Assembly: GCA_964410215.1 (NCBI GenBank)
Contig: CAYPHA010000009.1
Span: forward strand, 1-64,000
Direction: 5' to 3'
Origin: CAYPHA01 sp964410215
GTDB taxonomy: Bacteria; Calditrichota; Calditrichia; Calditrichales; CAYPHA01
Length of the DNA stretch: 64,000 bases
Shown here piece after piece: positions 8,725 to 17,024 of this stretch (position 1 is its first letter; each line of letters begins with the position of its first letter). A program made the position numbers and the translations under genes. Below the pieces are notes generated by a model. The model was not told the DNA's origin. It did not search any database and was given only the letters and a program-made list of their open reading frames with translations.

Positions 8725-9858
8725 GTGTATGTTTTGAGCCTGATGCAAATTTTGCTTGCACAATTCAGAAAAATGTTTTATTTATTGAATATTTTTTATA
8801 CATACGAGCGCAACGACTTTGCTATAGCATTGGTACAAATGATTCGATTGAAAACACGCATACGCGAACAGGAGCCGGCTCTCTTATTAATCACCGCATA
8901 CTGTGTTCTGATTCTTATAATTACATTCCTTGAATTCCGGAACATTCCGTTCGAAAAATTCAGCCTGTTTACATCACTCTGGACCTATCCCTTGTTACTC
9001 ATCATTATCACAGTTCTGGACAGCTCCGAATTGGAACAGAAGCTTTACTATGCAGGAGGCATCAGGGGCTACTATTATGGCATCACGAGGGATTTTTTCC
9101 CTTATCTCATTATCAGCGTTATCTATGAAAACCTTATACTTTTCAGGGAAGCCTATGCAGACCGCATACCACTTATCGATGCGGAACTCATGCGTATTGA
9201 CGAAGCCCTGTTCGGCTTGCAGCCTGCCTTTATAATAGAGAAATGGAACCACCCTGCTGCTGTTGAATTCTTTATGCTTGCCTATGGCCTGTTTTTTGTC
9301 TACCCCTACTTCTATTTGATTTTCCTGCATATCAGGCGTCAGTATCAGCTTTTTCAAACCGTGCTGCTGGCACAACTGATTGCCCTGGTCATTTCATTCA
9401 CCTCGTTTATTGTTTTTCCGGCACAGGGGCCCCGTTATTACCTCAATCCCGAACATTCCAATCCGGGCCCCGATGTTAAAATGTTCTCGACACCATTACA
9501 GGGTATTAAACTCAACTGGCTGCAGGAACGGACCGGCTTTGAATCGTTCTATGCGTTGCAATATGACGGACAGAACAGGCTGGAACGCATTAAAACCGAC
9601 TGCATGCCCAGCATGCATACCTGCCTGTGCCTGATCTGCCTGTTTTTTGCACTGAAAAACAGAGCGCTGTTCAAATACCGGCGCACCCTCGTTTTTTTGT
9701 GGGTTACAGGGGTTGCTGCATTGATTTTCAGTACGGTGTACCTGCGTTACCATTGGGTGATCGATGTAATCATCGGAGCCATACTCGCGGTACTTATTTA
9801 TTATCTTGCCGTTTATATTCATAAACATTTTCGTGTAACCTATCGGATTTTTGTTTAG
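8725..9858 (+). CDS. PAP2-family phosphatase / inositolphosphotransferase-like membrane enzyme
   Basis: This 377-residue (from GTG) multi-helix membrane protein has the PAP2 catalytic pattern: GPRYYL near residue 235, PSMH near 294 and an H-x3-D in RYHWVID near 342. The spacing is that of the Aur1/Ipt1-like branch, which transfers phospho-headgroups onto lipids or removes phosphate from them. The start is uncertain: the GTG at 8725 has a weak GGGTTGGA upstream, while ATG codons at 8743, 8773 and 8839 lack good ribosome sites. It is followed by a lipid kinase and a HAD phosphatase on the same strand, which suggests a small lipid-headgroup cluster. The substrate is not predictable. Confidence 0.82.
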   Translation: MYVLSLMQILLAQFRKMFYLLNIFYTYERNDFAIALVQMIRLKTRIREQEPALLLITAYCVLILIITFLEFRNIPFEKFSLFTSLWTYPLLLIIITVLDSSELEQKLYYAGGIRGYYYGITRDFFPYLIISVIYENLILFREAYADRIPLIDAELMRIDEALFGLQPAFIIEKWNHPAAVEFFMLAYGLFFVYPYFYLIFLHIRRQYQLFQTVLLAQLIALVISFTSFIVFPAQGPRYYLNPEHSNPGPDVKMFSTPLQGIKLNWLQERTGFESFYALQYDGQNRLERIKTDCMPSMHTCLCLICLFFALKNRALFKYRRTLVFLWVTGVAALIFSTVYLRYHWVIDVIIGAILAVLIYYLAVYIHKHFRVTYRIFV

Positions 9859-9968
9859 ATTACGTTCACAGGACGGAAATCACCGTATCGAACTTTCCCT
9901 CATACTCCCTTATGATTTAAATGAAAACAGGGTGGATGTATCTTTGTCTACTTAAGAGGGGTGCTTTT

Positions 9969-10913
9969 ATGAGCCAGGCAGACAAGTGGGCTTTTATTGT
10001 CAACCCGGTGGCGGGAAATGGTTTTGCGAAATCCTATCTCAAGGAGGTCCGCAGACGCGTTGCAGAACAGGACTTTGAAGCAGAAATAGTACTGACCGCG
10101 TATAAGGGACATGCAACAGAGCTATCGGGCCGATTCCTGAACAATGGCTTCGGACATATTGTCGCGGTGGGCGGCGATGGTACGATAAACGAAACGATGC
10201 GTGCTCTTGTACATCAAACGGATACTGTTTTCGGCGTCATACCCGCCGGTACGGGTAACGATTTCATCCCCATTACCGGTTTCCCTGTGCGATTCAAAGA
10301 TGTGGATTGGGATATCTTTTTTCAGAAGAAAACCATCCTGATGGATATCGGCAAATGCAATGAAAACTATTTTTTAAACGGCATGGGGCTGGGATTTGAT
10401 GCACAGGTGGCTGCCGAAAATTATTACGATATCCAGAAAGGGCGTAAAGGAGGACCACATAAATATCTGTGGCACATTATCAAAACCATCCTATACTATA
10501 AGGAGCAGGCAATGGTATGTCAGACGGATCACACGGTAGAAACATCCGATTGTTTCATTAATACCATCGGGATCGGACGGCGATATGCCGGTGGTTATTA
10601 CCTGACACCCAAAGCGATCGGCAATGACGGATTACTCGATGTCTGCATGATCCGTAAACTGGGAAGAATGGGGCGGTTTCGTTTGTTACCGAAGGTACCA
10701 AAAGGTACACATCTCAGTAATCCGCATGTGCATTATTATCAAACCAATGCGTTAAAACTGAAATTTGACCGGGAGGTACCACATCACCTTGATGGTGAAC
10801 TATTTTTTGCTTCGGAATATGATGTCAGCATCCTGCCGAAGGCGCTGCAAATTATTTATAACCCCGGTGGTCCGCACTTTTTCAACGATCAGGATTCAAA
10901 AATACATGAGTAA
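9969..10913 (+). CDS. Diacylglycerol kinase-family lipid kinase (DagK/YegS-like)
   Basis: From the ATG at 9969 (AGAGGGG seven bases upstream, better than the ATG at 9921) the product is 314 residues. The family's ATP-binding signatures are present: VNPVAGNG near residues 10-17, VGGDGTINE near 65-73 and PAGTGNDF near 90-97. The C-terminal half has the DGLLDVCMI-like strand and HHLDGE near the end, as in YegS/DgkB. The enzyme should phosphorylate diacylglycerol or a similar lipid alcohol. It overlaps the next gene (HAD phosphatase) by eight bases and follows a PAP2 enzyme, so phosphorylation and dephosphorylation of a lipid intermediate appear to be encoded together. Confidence 0.9.
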   Translation: MSQADKWAFIVNPVAGNGFAKSYLKEVRRRVAEQDFEAEIVLTAYKGHATELSGRFLNNGFGHIVAVGGDGTINETMRALVHQTDTVFGVIPAGTGNDFIPITGFPVRFKDVDWDIFFQKKTILMDIGKCNENYFLNGMGLGFDAQVAAENYYDIQKGRKGGPHKYLWHIIKTILYYKEQAMVCQTDHTVETSDCFINTIGIGRRYAGGYYLTPKAIGNDGLLDVCMIRKLGRMGRFRLLPKVPKGTHLSNPHVHYYQTNALKLKFDREVPHHLDGELFFASEYDVSILPKALQIIYNPGGPHFFNDQDSKIHE

Positions 10914-11559
10914 GTATATCGCCTTCTTCGATCTCGATAATACCATTCTCGATACGAACAGTGGAAAGTACCTTGTAAAACATGCCTTTCGCGAAGGTAT
11001 CCTGAGCAGGAAGGATCTGGCTAAAGCTTATTATCTTTCGATCATTTACAAACTTGGCATCATTGAACCGACCTATATCATTGACAAGATGGCCCTGTGG
11101 CTGAAAGGTGTTCCGGAGCGTCATATCGTCGAACTGTCTGAACAGGTATTCGAGAAGTCTCTCAAGCCATCCATACGGGAGGCGGCCCGTTCGGAAATTG
11201 CCTTCCACAAAGAACGCAACGGGGATACGGTTTTGCTTTCGGCTGCGAACCATTACATCTGCACACTCATTCAGGACTATATGGAACTGGATGACATGAT
11301 CTGTACGGAAATGGAAGTGGTTGACGGTTACTTTACCGGATTGCCAAAGGGATCATACTGTTATGGTGCCGAGAAATTGAACCGGCTGAAGGCCTATTGC
11401 CATGCAAAAAACTGTATCACTGAACAGGCTTATTATTATGCGGATGCCTGGTCGGACCTGCCGGTACTTGAGGCGGTCGGCCGTCCGGTCTGTGTGACAC
11501 CCGAGCCTAAATTACACAAAGTTGCACTGAAAAGGGGATGGCCCGTCTATAACTGGTGA
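10906..11559 (+). CDS. HAD-superfamily IB phosphatase (SerB-like)
   Basis: The 217-residue protein from the ATG at 10906 begins at once with the HAD nucleophile motif FFDLDNTILDT. Motif II is LLSAAN, and a C-terminal DAWSDLPVLEAVG (motif IV, DxxxD type) is followed by the typical CVTPEPKLHKVALKRGW tail. This IB subclass includes phosphoserine phosphatase and lipid-pathway phosphatases. The start overlaps the end of the lipid-kinase gene by eight bases and has AGGA upstream. A longer reading that begins further upstream lies inside the kinase gene and is not needed. The context favours a lipid-linked or headgroup phosphate as substrate over phosphoserine, but this is inference. Confidence 0.88.
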   Translation: MSKYIAFFDLDNTILDTNSGKYLVKHAFREGILSRKDLAKAYYLSIIYKLGIIEPTYIIDKMALWLKGVPERHIVELSEQVFEKSLKPSIREAARSEIAFHKERNGDTVLLSAANHYICTLIQDYMELDDMICTEMEVVDGYFTGLPKGSYCYGAEKLNRLKAYCHAKNCITEQAYYYADAWSDLPVLEAVGRPVCVTPEPKLHKVALKRGWPVYNW

Positions 11560-11574
11560 CAAACCTTGTATTGT

Positions 11575-11919
11575 TTAATTTTCTTTTTCTCCGAACCGGT
11601 AGAACCGTATGGCCACCTTTTCGATGGTAGCCAGGCCTTCTTTTATGGCATCATCGATAACCGGTATGAATCCTTCGATCTTGTCGAGTGTATCGACGAT
11701 TTCAATCACAATAGGAAGGTCTTCGGACAGGCGCAGGATCTTAGAGGTATGAATCCGGCTGTGCGCACCGAATCCTTCTATCCCGCGTAATACCGTGGCC
11801 CCGGCCAGATGAAATTCCCGGGCTTTTTTCACGATCCATTCGTACAGGGGCATGCCATCATATTTATCGCTTTCACCGATAAAGATACGCAAAAGATGTC
11901 CGTTTTCAGGAAGGACCAT
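11575..11919 (-). CDS. DUF190 family protein next to CrcB
   Basis: The 114-residue soluble protein matches the DUF190 pattern: LLRIFIGESDKYDG, then a helix, GATVLRGIEGFGAH, LSEDLPIVIEIVD and a short C-terminal strand. DUF190 proteins have a PII-like ferredoxin fold and are often encoded beside crcB fluoride channels. That is the case here: its ATG follows the crcB stop by one base, with GGAGG inside the crcB tail, so the two are translationally coupled. A regulatory or accessory role in fluoride export is assumed from context. Confidence 0.88.
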   Translation of the reverse strand: MVLPENGHLLRIFIGESDKYDGMPLYEWIVKKAREFHLAGATVLRGIEGFGAHSRIHTSKILRLSEDLPIVIEIVDTLDKIEGFIPVIDDAIKEGLATIEKVAIRFYRFGEKEN

Positions 11920-11920
11920 A

Positions 11921-12307
11921 TCATACGCCTCCGATTAAACGTGAAAGGATATAACCGACCCAGACGGCGGTGAGTCCCAGAATTAAATGCAGGACAAGGT
12001 TGACGGCAGAAGCCAGCATCTGTCCATCACGGGCAAAACTGAATATTTCATACCCGAATGTGGAAAAGGTGGTGAAACTGCCCAGGACACCGATAAAGAT
12101 AAAGAGTCGTGCTTCCGGACTGAAAATTTGCCGGTTCTCCGAAATCCCGCCGAGGAAACCGATCAGCAGGCATCCCAGCACATTGACCACCAGGGTCCCG
12201 TATGGGAAAAACGGTTTCTCAAAAAAGCGATATACGAGTCCGCTTAAGCCATATCTGAATATAGCGCCCAAAAAACCACCCAGGCCTACGAGAAGAAGTT
12301 TGTGCAT
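11921..12307 (-). CDS. crcB: Fluoride ion channel CrcB/Fluc
   Basis: The 128-residue protein has four hydrophobic helices and the family signatures GGFLGAIFRY near the N-terminus, GTLVVNVLGC in helix 2 and GVLGSFTTFSTF in helix 3 (the Phe and Thr/Ser residues that line the fluoride pores and Na site). It acts as a dimeric fluoride-specific channel in the inner membrane. It forms a two-gene operon with the DUF190 gene. I looked for a fluoride riboswitch in the 92 bases upstream and saw none. Confidence 0.95.
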   Translation of the reverse strand: MHKLLLVGLGGFLGAIFRYGLSGLVYRFFEKPFFPYGTLVVNVLGCLLIGFLGGISENRQIFSPEARLFIFIGVLGSFTTFSTFGYEIFSFARDGQMLASAVNLVLHLILGLTAVWVGYILSRLIGGV

Positions 12308-12399
12308 AATACATATCCGTCCGGATTGTATGCTGTTTTTAATTGTAAGGGAAATTAAGCCAGTCAGATATGTGAATCAAAAATAAATACACCTACGCG

Positions 12400-14088
12400 C
12401 TATTTTCGGGCAGGACTGATATAATGAAAGGTAAGCGCAGCAATGACCACCATCGCGCATCCCAGGAAATTAAACCAGAGGTAAGGGATGTCGGTAAATA
12501 CAAACAGCAGGAGAACGGCGATTTCGGCAATAATGGCAGCGTAGAAAACCGCTGTTCCACCGATCCGCTTGATATAAAAAGCCACCAGAAAGATGCCCAG
12601 TATGGTACCATAAAAAAGCGATCCCAGTATGTTCACTGCTTCGATCAGGGTGCCGAGCCGGTTGGCGAAAAGAGCAAACGAAATAGCCACGATCCCCCAG
12701 AAAATGGTCGCCATTTTCGATGCCAGCAGATAATGGTGTTCATCACCATCTTTTTTAACCATTCTGCGGTAAATATCGATTACTGCCGTGGATGCCAGCG
12801 CGTTCAGTTCGGCGGAAGTCGAGGACATGGATGCGGAGAGTATGGCCGCCAGCACCAGACCGATGAGTCCGGCCGGCAAAAAATTCAGAACAAAACTCAG
12901 GAAGATGTAATTGGTATCATTCCCGTCGCTGTCTGGATTCTGTTTCTGGATCAGGCCGGACGCTTTTTCCCGGAGGCTCCTGATCTCTCCCTGCTTATCA
13001 TGCAGCTTTTCCCTGTTTCTGTCAAGGGCAGCCTGATCATCCTCTGAAAGATTGCCCAGCATATTATTAATGATATGCCGTGATTCCAAAGATACCTGCT
13101 CATGCTGCTCTTCAAGTTCCATGTACTGTGATGCATATGTACTGTTTTTTACAGCTTCATGCTGTACCGGATTGAAATAGAGCGGTGGCGTAACAAACTG
13201 GTAAAAGACAAACACCATGGCTCCGATCAACAGGATAAAGAATTGCATGGGTACCTTTATAATGCCGTTAAGCAGTAAACCCATCCGGCTCTGCGTGACG
13301 GAGCTTCCGGACAAATAGCGCTGCACCTGTGACTGATCCGTTCCGAAGTAAGACAGGGCCAGGAATGTGCCTCCGATCAGGCCGGACCAGAAGGTGTAAC
13401 GATCATTAAGGTTGAACGAAAAGTCGATCGTGTTCAGTTTGCCGCTCTTCCCGGCAACATGAAAGGCATCCAAAACAGATATGTGCTCGGGTAGTAAACG
13501 GAAAATCATGATAAATGACGAAATCATACCGAAAAAGATGACGGTCATCTGAAGCATATGTGTCTTGTTGACCGCGCTTGTTCCGCCGGATGCCGTATAA
13601 ATAATAACGAGAATACCGATGGTCACAATGGTCCAGTCCAGGGGCCAGCCGAGTATGGCCGAAATAATCAGTGCCGGGGCCAGGATGGTGAATCCGGCGG
13701 CGAGTCCCCGTTGAATGAGAAATAAAAAGCTGCCCAGGGCACGGTTTTTCAGATCAAACCTGGTCTCCAGGTATTCATAGGCGGTATATACATTCAATTT
13801 GTGGTAAAGCGGAACGGCGGTTATGGAAAGGATAACCATGGCAATCGGCAACCCGATGTAGAATTGCAGGAAACGCATGCCGTCGACGTAGGCCTGCCCC
13901 GGTGTGGATAAAAACGTGATGGCACTGGCCTGTGTCGCCATGATCGACAGCGCCACCGTATACCAGGGTGTCGAACGGTTGGCCAGTAAAAATTCCCTGA
14001 CATTCTTACTGCCGCGGCTCTTCCATGTACCATAGGCGACGATAAATATCAGGAATCCTGCCATTACAATCCAGTCCAGCCGGCTCAT
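12400..14088 (-). CDS. Sodium/solute symporter (SSS family)
   Basis: The 562-residue polytopic protein starts MSRLDWIVMAGFLIFIVAYG and carries SSS hallmarks: a mobile second helix (TPGQAYVDGMRFLQFYIG), IMATQASAITFL in helix 1b and ALSYFGTDQSQVQRY in the middle. A charged, coiled-coil-like cytoplasmic or periplasmic insert lies at about residues 330-375. ATG overlaps the stop of a 44-codon membrane-protein gene as ATGA, which in turn overlaps the PIG-L deacetylase gene. The operon arrangement suggests uptake of the deacetylation product, perhaps a sugar or amino sugar. Substrate not determinable from sequence. Confidence 0.9.
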   Translation of the reverse strand: MSRLDWIVMAGFLIFIVAYGTWKSRGSKNVREFLLANRSTPWYTVALSIMATQASAITFLSTPGQAYVDGMRFLQFYIGLPIAMVILSITAVPLYHKLNVYTAYEYLETRFDLKNRALGSFLFLIQRGLAAGFTILAPALIISAILGWPLDWTIVTIGILVIIYTASGGTSAVNKTHMLQMTVIFFGMISSFIMIFRLLPEHISVLDAFHVAGKSGKLNTIDFSFNLNDRYTFWSGLIGGTFLALSYFGTDQSQVQRYLSGSSVTQSRMGLLLNGIIKVPMQFFILLIGAMVFVFYQFVTPPLYFNPVQHEAVKNSTYASQYMELEEQHEQVSLESRHIINNMLGNLSEDDQAALDRNREKLHDKQGEIRSLREKASGLIQKQNPDSDGNDTNYIFLSFVLNFLPAGLIGLVLAAILSASMSSTSAELNALASTAVIDIYRRMVKKDGDEHHYLLASKMATIFWGIVAISFALFANRLGTLIEAVNILGSLFYGTILGIFLVAFYIKRIGGTAVFYAAIIAEIAVLLLFVFTDIPYLWFNFLGCAMVVIAALTFHYISPARK

Positions 14089-14219
14089 TCAAAGATCCTT
14101 CTTATTATATAAAACAGGGTCAGCCAGAAAACGAGGTTCAACATGACCAATCCGTATAAACGCGGCCAGCGTTTTAATATGGGGGGCGGCGTGTTTTCCG
14201 GTTCATACGTTTGTTTCAT
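14085..14219 (-). CDS. Small single-span membrane protein (44 residues)
   Basis: The ATG at 14219 starts MKQTYEPENTPPPILKRWPR, followed by one hydrophobic helix (about 22-39: LYGLVMLNLVFWLTLFYI) and a short basic end (IRRIFE). Start and stop both overlap neighbours by ATGA: the start with the stop of the PIG-L deacetylase gene, the stop with the ATG of the symporter. AAAGG lies seven bases upstream. Double translational coupling and a clean topology argue that it is real. An accessory subunit of the symporter is the simplest idea, but I do not recognise the family. Confidence 0.75.
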   Translation of the reverse strand: MKQTYEPENTPPPILKRWPRLYGLVMLNLVFWLTLFYIIRRIFE

Positions 14220-16708
14220 AAGCCGCCTTTCGCAGAAATCAGATTTACGAATATGCGGTAGGCGCCGGGAACACCGGCGGGAAGCTGACGAAACCAGGAA
14301 AAAGCGGTATAGATAAAAACGCCTTCACCATACGTGGCATAAAGAAGACCGCCCAGTTTAGACGATTCTCCCTGATCATGTCCGGAGAGAAGGGGGTATA
14401 ATTTTCCTTCCCATTTTTCAGCAAAATAAAGACCGCGTTCCTGGACCCAGTTTTCGAAATCAGTCTCAGTGATTTGATTCGGTGCGCTCATCAACGGGTG
14501 TTCCGGCAGGAGAATCCGAATCGGCGCGGTTTCTTCGGAAATCCGGTCTTTACCGGAAGCCGTGAAGGAGTAGGGGCCAATCTGGTCAACCCGGTTTCCA
14601 AAGCGGGTGTTATGCTGAACGATCCAGGTGCCACCATCCCGGACGAAGGCATTCAGCCGGGCCTGCTGCCTGTTGAGTATCTCGCGGGTGTTGAATGCAC
14701 GGACGCCACATATTATGACGTCATAGCGGGTGAGATCGCCGTTTTCGATTTCTTCGTCAGTCAGCAGTGTAACCGGATACCCGAGTTGTTCCAGGGCCTG
14801 TGGAATATCATCTCCGGATCCCATGATATAACCAATTGAACGGGGTTCGATGGAAATATCCAGAGGGATCAACCGCGTCCGGGCCGGCTGCATAAGACTC
14901 TGCGGAGCGATATGCGCATAAGCGATGCGAATGAGCTCATGATTATAGGTTCTGTCCGGGGTCCGGGCTTCAAACGTCAGGGAACCGTTAGCGGCATCAT
15001 TCAGGGGTGTTACTTTGAAGGTATATTCTCTGCTAACCCCTTCAGCGAGCCGAAACCGGTGGGACCGGGGTGATATCTTCCATCCTTCCGGTAGAACTGG
15101 GACAAGATCTCCGTCGGATTCCGGACCGAGGTTCTCAAGTTGCACGTGAATCAACCGGGATGTTGTATCCGGAAAAACATAGCCCGGATGGTCGACGGAC
15201 AGACTCAATTGCGGTGTAATATGGAACGGTTCGTAAACCGCACCGCGTACCGGATCTGTTTCCCTGAACTGGACGGGTAAGGTAAAATCGATTGTCTTAC
15301 CGGCAATTTGCATGGTATATGTCGCGGTCAGGGCCGGCGGAGATTCCGGTTTTCCGGAAAGGGATTGATCCGGAATAACGTACATGGTACCCGTGTCCTC
15401 GTACCGGAGCCAATAGGGCTGTGAGTAGGGTGCGTCCACCGGAATCGTAACCGCTTTTTTCAGGGAAAGCGGTTTGTTTTCGCCCAGCTCATGGTTGATC
15501 AGTGTATCGCGATCCGCATAGTGAATATGCAGTTTTTTCCAGATAATGGGAACCGGTGAACGGTTGACAGCCAGCGTATGGATGTCAATAACCTGATCCC
15601 TGTCGGCCCCGGGTTCGCGTACAAACGCTTCCAGCCAGAGTCCGGAACACATCTGCATAAGTTGACGAACCTCAGCCATTTTTGACGATGCGAAGTATGA
15701 CGGCTCCGCCTCTTCCAGTAATTGATAGATGGTGAGCAGAGCGGGAATGCTTTCCCATGGAGATTCCGGTTTAAACCGGCGGGTCAGGTCCCGGGCGGCC
15801 GTTCCAATATCTTTCCCGTTGGAAAGCCGGTTCCAGGACAGATCGATACCATCGAAAAGATCGGTTTTTGCCATATCGCCCGCAATAGGGGTAAATGTTG
15901 CCTGCCGGTTGCCATGGTTTGCAGCGGCGCCAAAACCCTGACTTTTATGCATGGAGCGGCTGGCTGCTGCGATCTGCTGGGAGGATGTACCCAATAAGGG
16001 ATTGTAGCTGCCAAGTTCAAGATTGATTGCGCTATCCGCAGGTATCCAGGAGTCCCATACAATGCGTTTTGCCTGCCAGGTGCTCAGGGTTTGCAGTTGT
16101 GATGAAAAACGCCCGGGATCGGCCGCAGCATGGAACGCCTCTTCGGCAAGAACGGCCGAGGCAAGGTGGTGCCCGTGGCCGCCCCGTGTGCTGCTGAAGC
16201 GGGTGATGATTACATCGGGCCGGAATTCACGAATTACATACACCATATCCTCAAGAACCTGCTCCCGGTCCCAGTTCTGAAGGGTTTCCTCCATGGATTT
16301 GGAGTACCCGAAATCAATAGCCCGGGTAAAAAACTGTTCCGCTTTGTCAATGCGCCGGGCGGCTAATAATTCCTGAGTCCTTAAAATGCCCAGGGAAGAG
16401 CCCTTTTCTTTTCCAAGTAAATTTTGTCCGCCGGAACCGCGCGTCAGTGAAAGATAGGCGGTTCGTACCATTCGTTTATTAGCGAGGTAAGCGAGCACAG
16501 CGGTATTCTCGTCATCCGGGTGTGCGGCGACATAGAGTACACGTCCCAGTGTATTCAGGCGATCCATCCGGTGAAGAATCGCAGATGTGGAATAGGAGCT
16601 GGAATGACTGGGAAAGGAAATAAAAAATACAAAATACAAAATACAAATTAGAGAGGAGTATCGAATGTGCCGTCTGTTGTTGATCAGATATTGTAGGTAA
16701 TGTGTCAA
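14216..16708 (-). CDS. Secreted PIG-L (LmbE-like) deacetylase with glutamine-amidotransferase-like C-terminus
   Basis: The 830-residue protein has a hydrophobic signal segment (about 18-32). The PIG-L domain follows, with the zinc motif AHPDDE at 62-67 and a later HGHH near 175. A beta-rich middle region resembles NEW3-type domains (about 380-590). The C-terminal class I amidotransferase-like/ThuA-like domain (from about 620) has YDVIICGVRAFN and GGTWIVQHN. Enzymes of this type remove acetyl groups from N-acetyl sugars or related conjugates. It is the first gene of a three-gene overlapping operon with a small membrane protein and a symporter, so external deacetylation followed by uptake is plausible. 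The signal-peptide coding region contains a TTTTGTA heptamer repeat. Confidence 0.87.
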   Translation of the reverse strand: MTHYLQYLINNRRHIRYSSLICILYFVFFISFPSHSSSYSTSAILHRMDRLNTLGRVLYVAAHPDDENTAVLAYLANKRMVRTAYLSLTRGSGGQNLLGKEKGSSLGILRTQELLAARRIDKAEQFFTRAIDFGYSKSMEETLQNWDREQVLEDMVYVIREFRPDVIITRFSSTRGGHGHHLASAVLAEEAFHAAADPGRFSSQLQTLSTWQAKRIVWDSWIPADSAINLELGSYNPLLGTSSQQIAAASRSMHKSQGFGAAANHGNRQATFTPIAGDMAKTDLFDGIDLSWNRLSNGKDIGTAARDLTRRFKPESPWESIPALLTIYQLLEEAEPSYFASSKMAEVRQLMQMCSGLWLEAFVREPGADRDQVIDIHTLAVNRSPVPIIWKKLHIHYADRDTLINHELGENKPLSLKKAVTIPVDAPYSQPYWLRYEDTGTMYVIPDQSLSGKPESPPALTATYTMQIAGKTIDFTLPVQFRETDPVRGAVYEPFHITPQLSLSVDHPGYVFPDTTSRLIHVQLENLGPESDGDLVPVLPEGWKISPRSHRFRLAEGVSREYTFKVTPLNDAANGSLTFEARTPDRTYNHELIRIAYAHIAPQSLMQPARTRLIPLDISIEPRSIGYIMGSGDDIPQALEQLGYPVTLLTDEEIENGDLTRYDVIICGVRAFNTREILNRQQARLNAFVRDGGTWIVQHNTRFGNRVDQIGPYSFTASGKDRISEETAPIRILLPEHPLMSAPNQITETDFENWVQERGLYFAEKWEGKLYPLLSGHDQGESSKLGGLLYATYGEGVFIYTAFSWFRQLPAGVPGAYRIFVNLISAKGGL
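16620..16648 (-). repeat. Heptamer repeat encoding a signal peptide core
   Basis: The minus strand reads three tandem copies of TTTTGTA. Because the unit is seven bases, each copy is read in a different frame, giving the hydrophobic ILYFVFF core of the deacetylase signal peptide. A related sequence sits in the signal peptide of the SGNH hydrolase near 17655-17690. Confidence 0.5.
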
Positions 16709-17024
16709 TGCAAACCCCGGATATAATCGTTTTATTCAGATGTCATCCTGAAAGGATCTTTGCATGTACAGCGCGGGGCTATCCGCGTAAGGATCCTAAC
16801 AGGATGACAGAAATGTTAACAACGGCTTAAAGCCCTTCTAAAATTCCTTTAATCTGTAATGGTGTGACGTTAAAGCGAAAAAATGAAATGATTTGAATCC
16901 GGTTAACTCAGGGAGCTGCCGGTTTCAGTTGGTTATGGTATAGGATTCTAAGAACTACATGAGGAGTGGTACAATGTTGCAATGAACGGGAACTGACCGC
17001 TTGAACAGTAACAGAGGTCTGCTG
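16709..17024. other. Intergenic region containing a hairpin repeat element
   Basis: This 316-base stretch lies between the SGNH hydrolase and the deacetylase genes, both on the minus strand. Its main feature is the 69-base hairpin element at 16741-16809. The rest shows no gene. It should contain the promoter of the deacetylase operon, but I do not see a confident one. Confidence 0.5.
16741..16809. repeat. Long imperfect hairpin repeat element
   Basis: The outer arms TGTCATCCTG (16741-16750) and CAGGATGACA (16800-16809) match exactly. Inner arms around AGGATC and GGATCCT pair imperfectly. A central CGCGG/CCGCG stem closes the loop. The whole 69 bases fold back on themselves, typical of a small dispersed palindromic element. 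No gene is encoded in it. Confidence 0.6.

Noticed and set aside
12308..12399. Fluoride riboswitch upstream of crcB
   Set aside because: The short gap does not contain the conserved GGNGAUGGNGUUCCCC-type core; only AT-rich sequence is seen.
12424..13047. Plus-strand frame of about 200 codons opposite the symporter
   Set aside because: Low-complexity polar translation, no start signal; explained by the codon structure of the minus-strand symporter.
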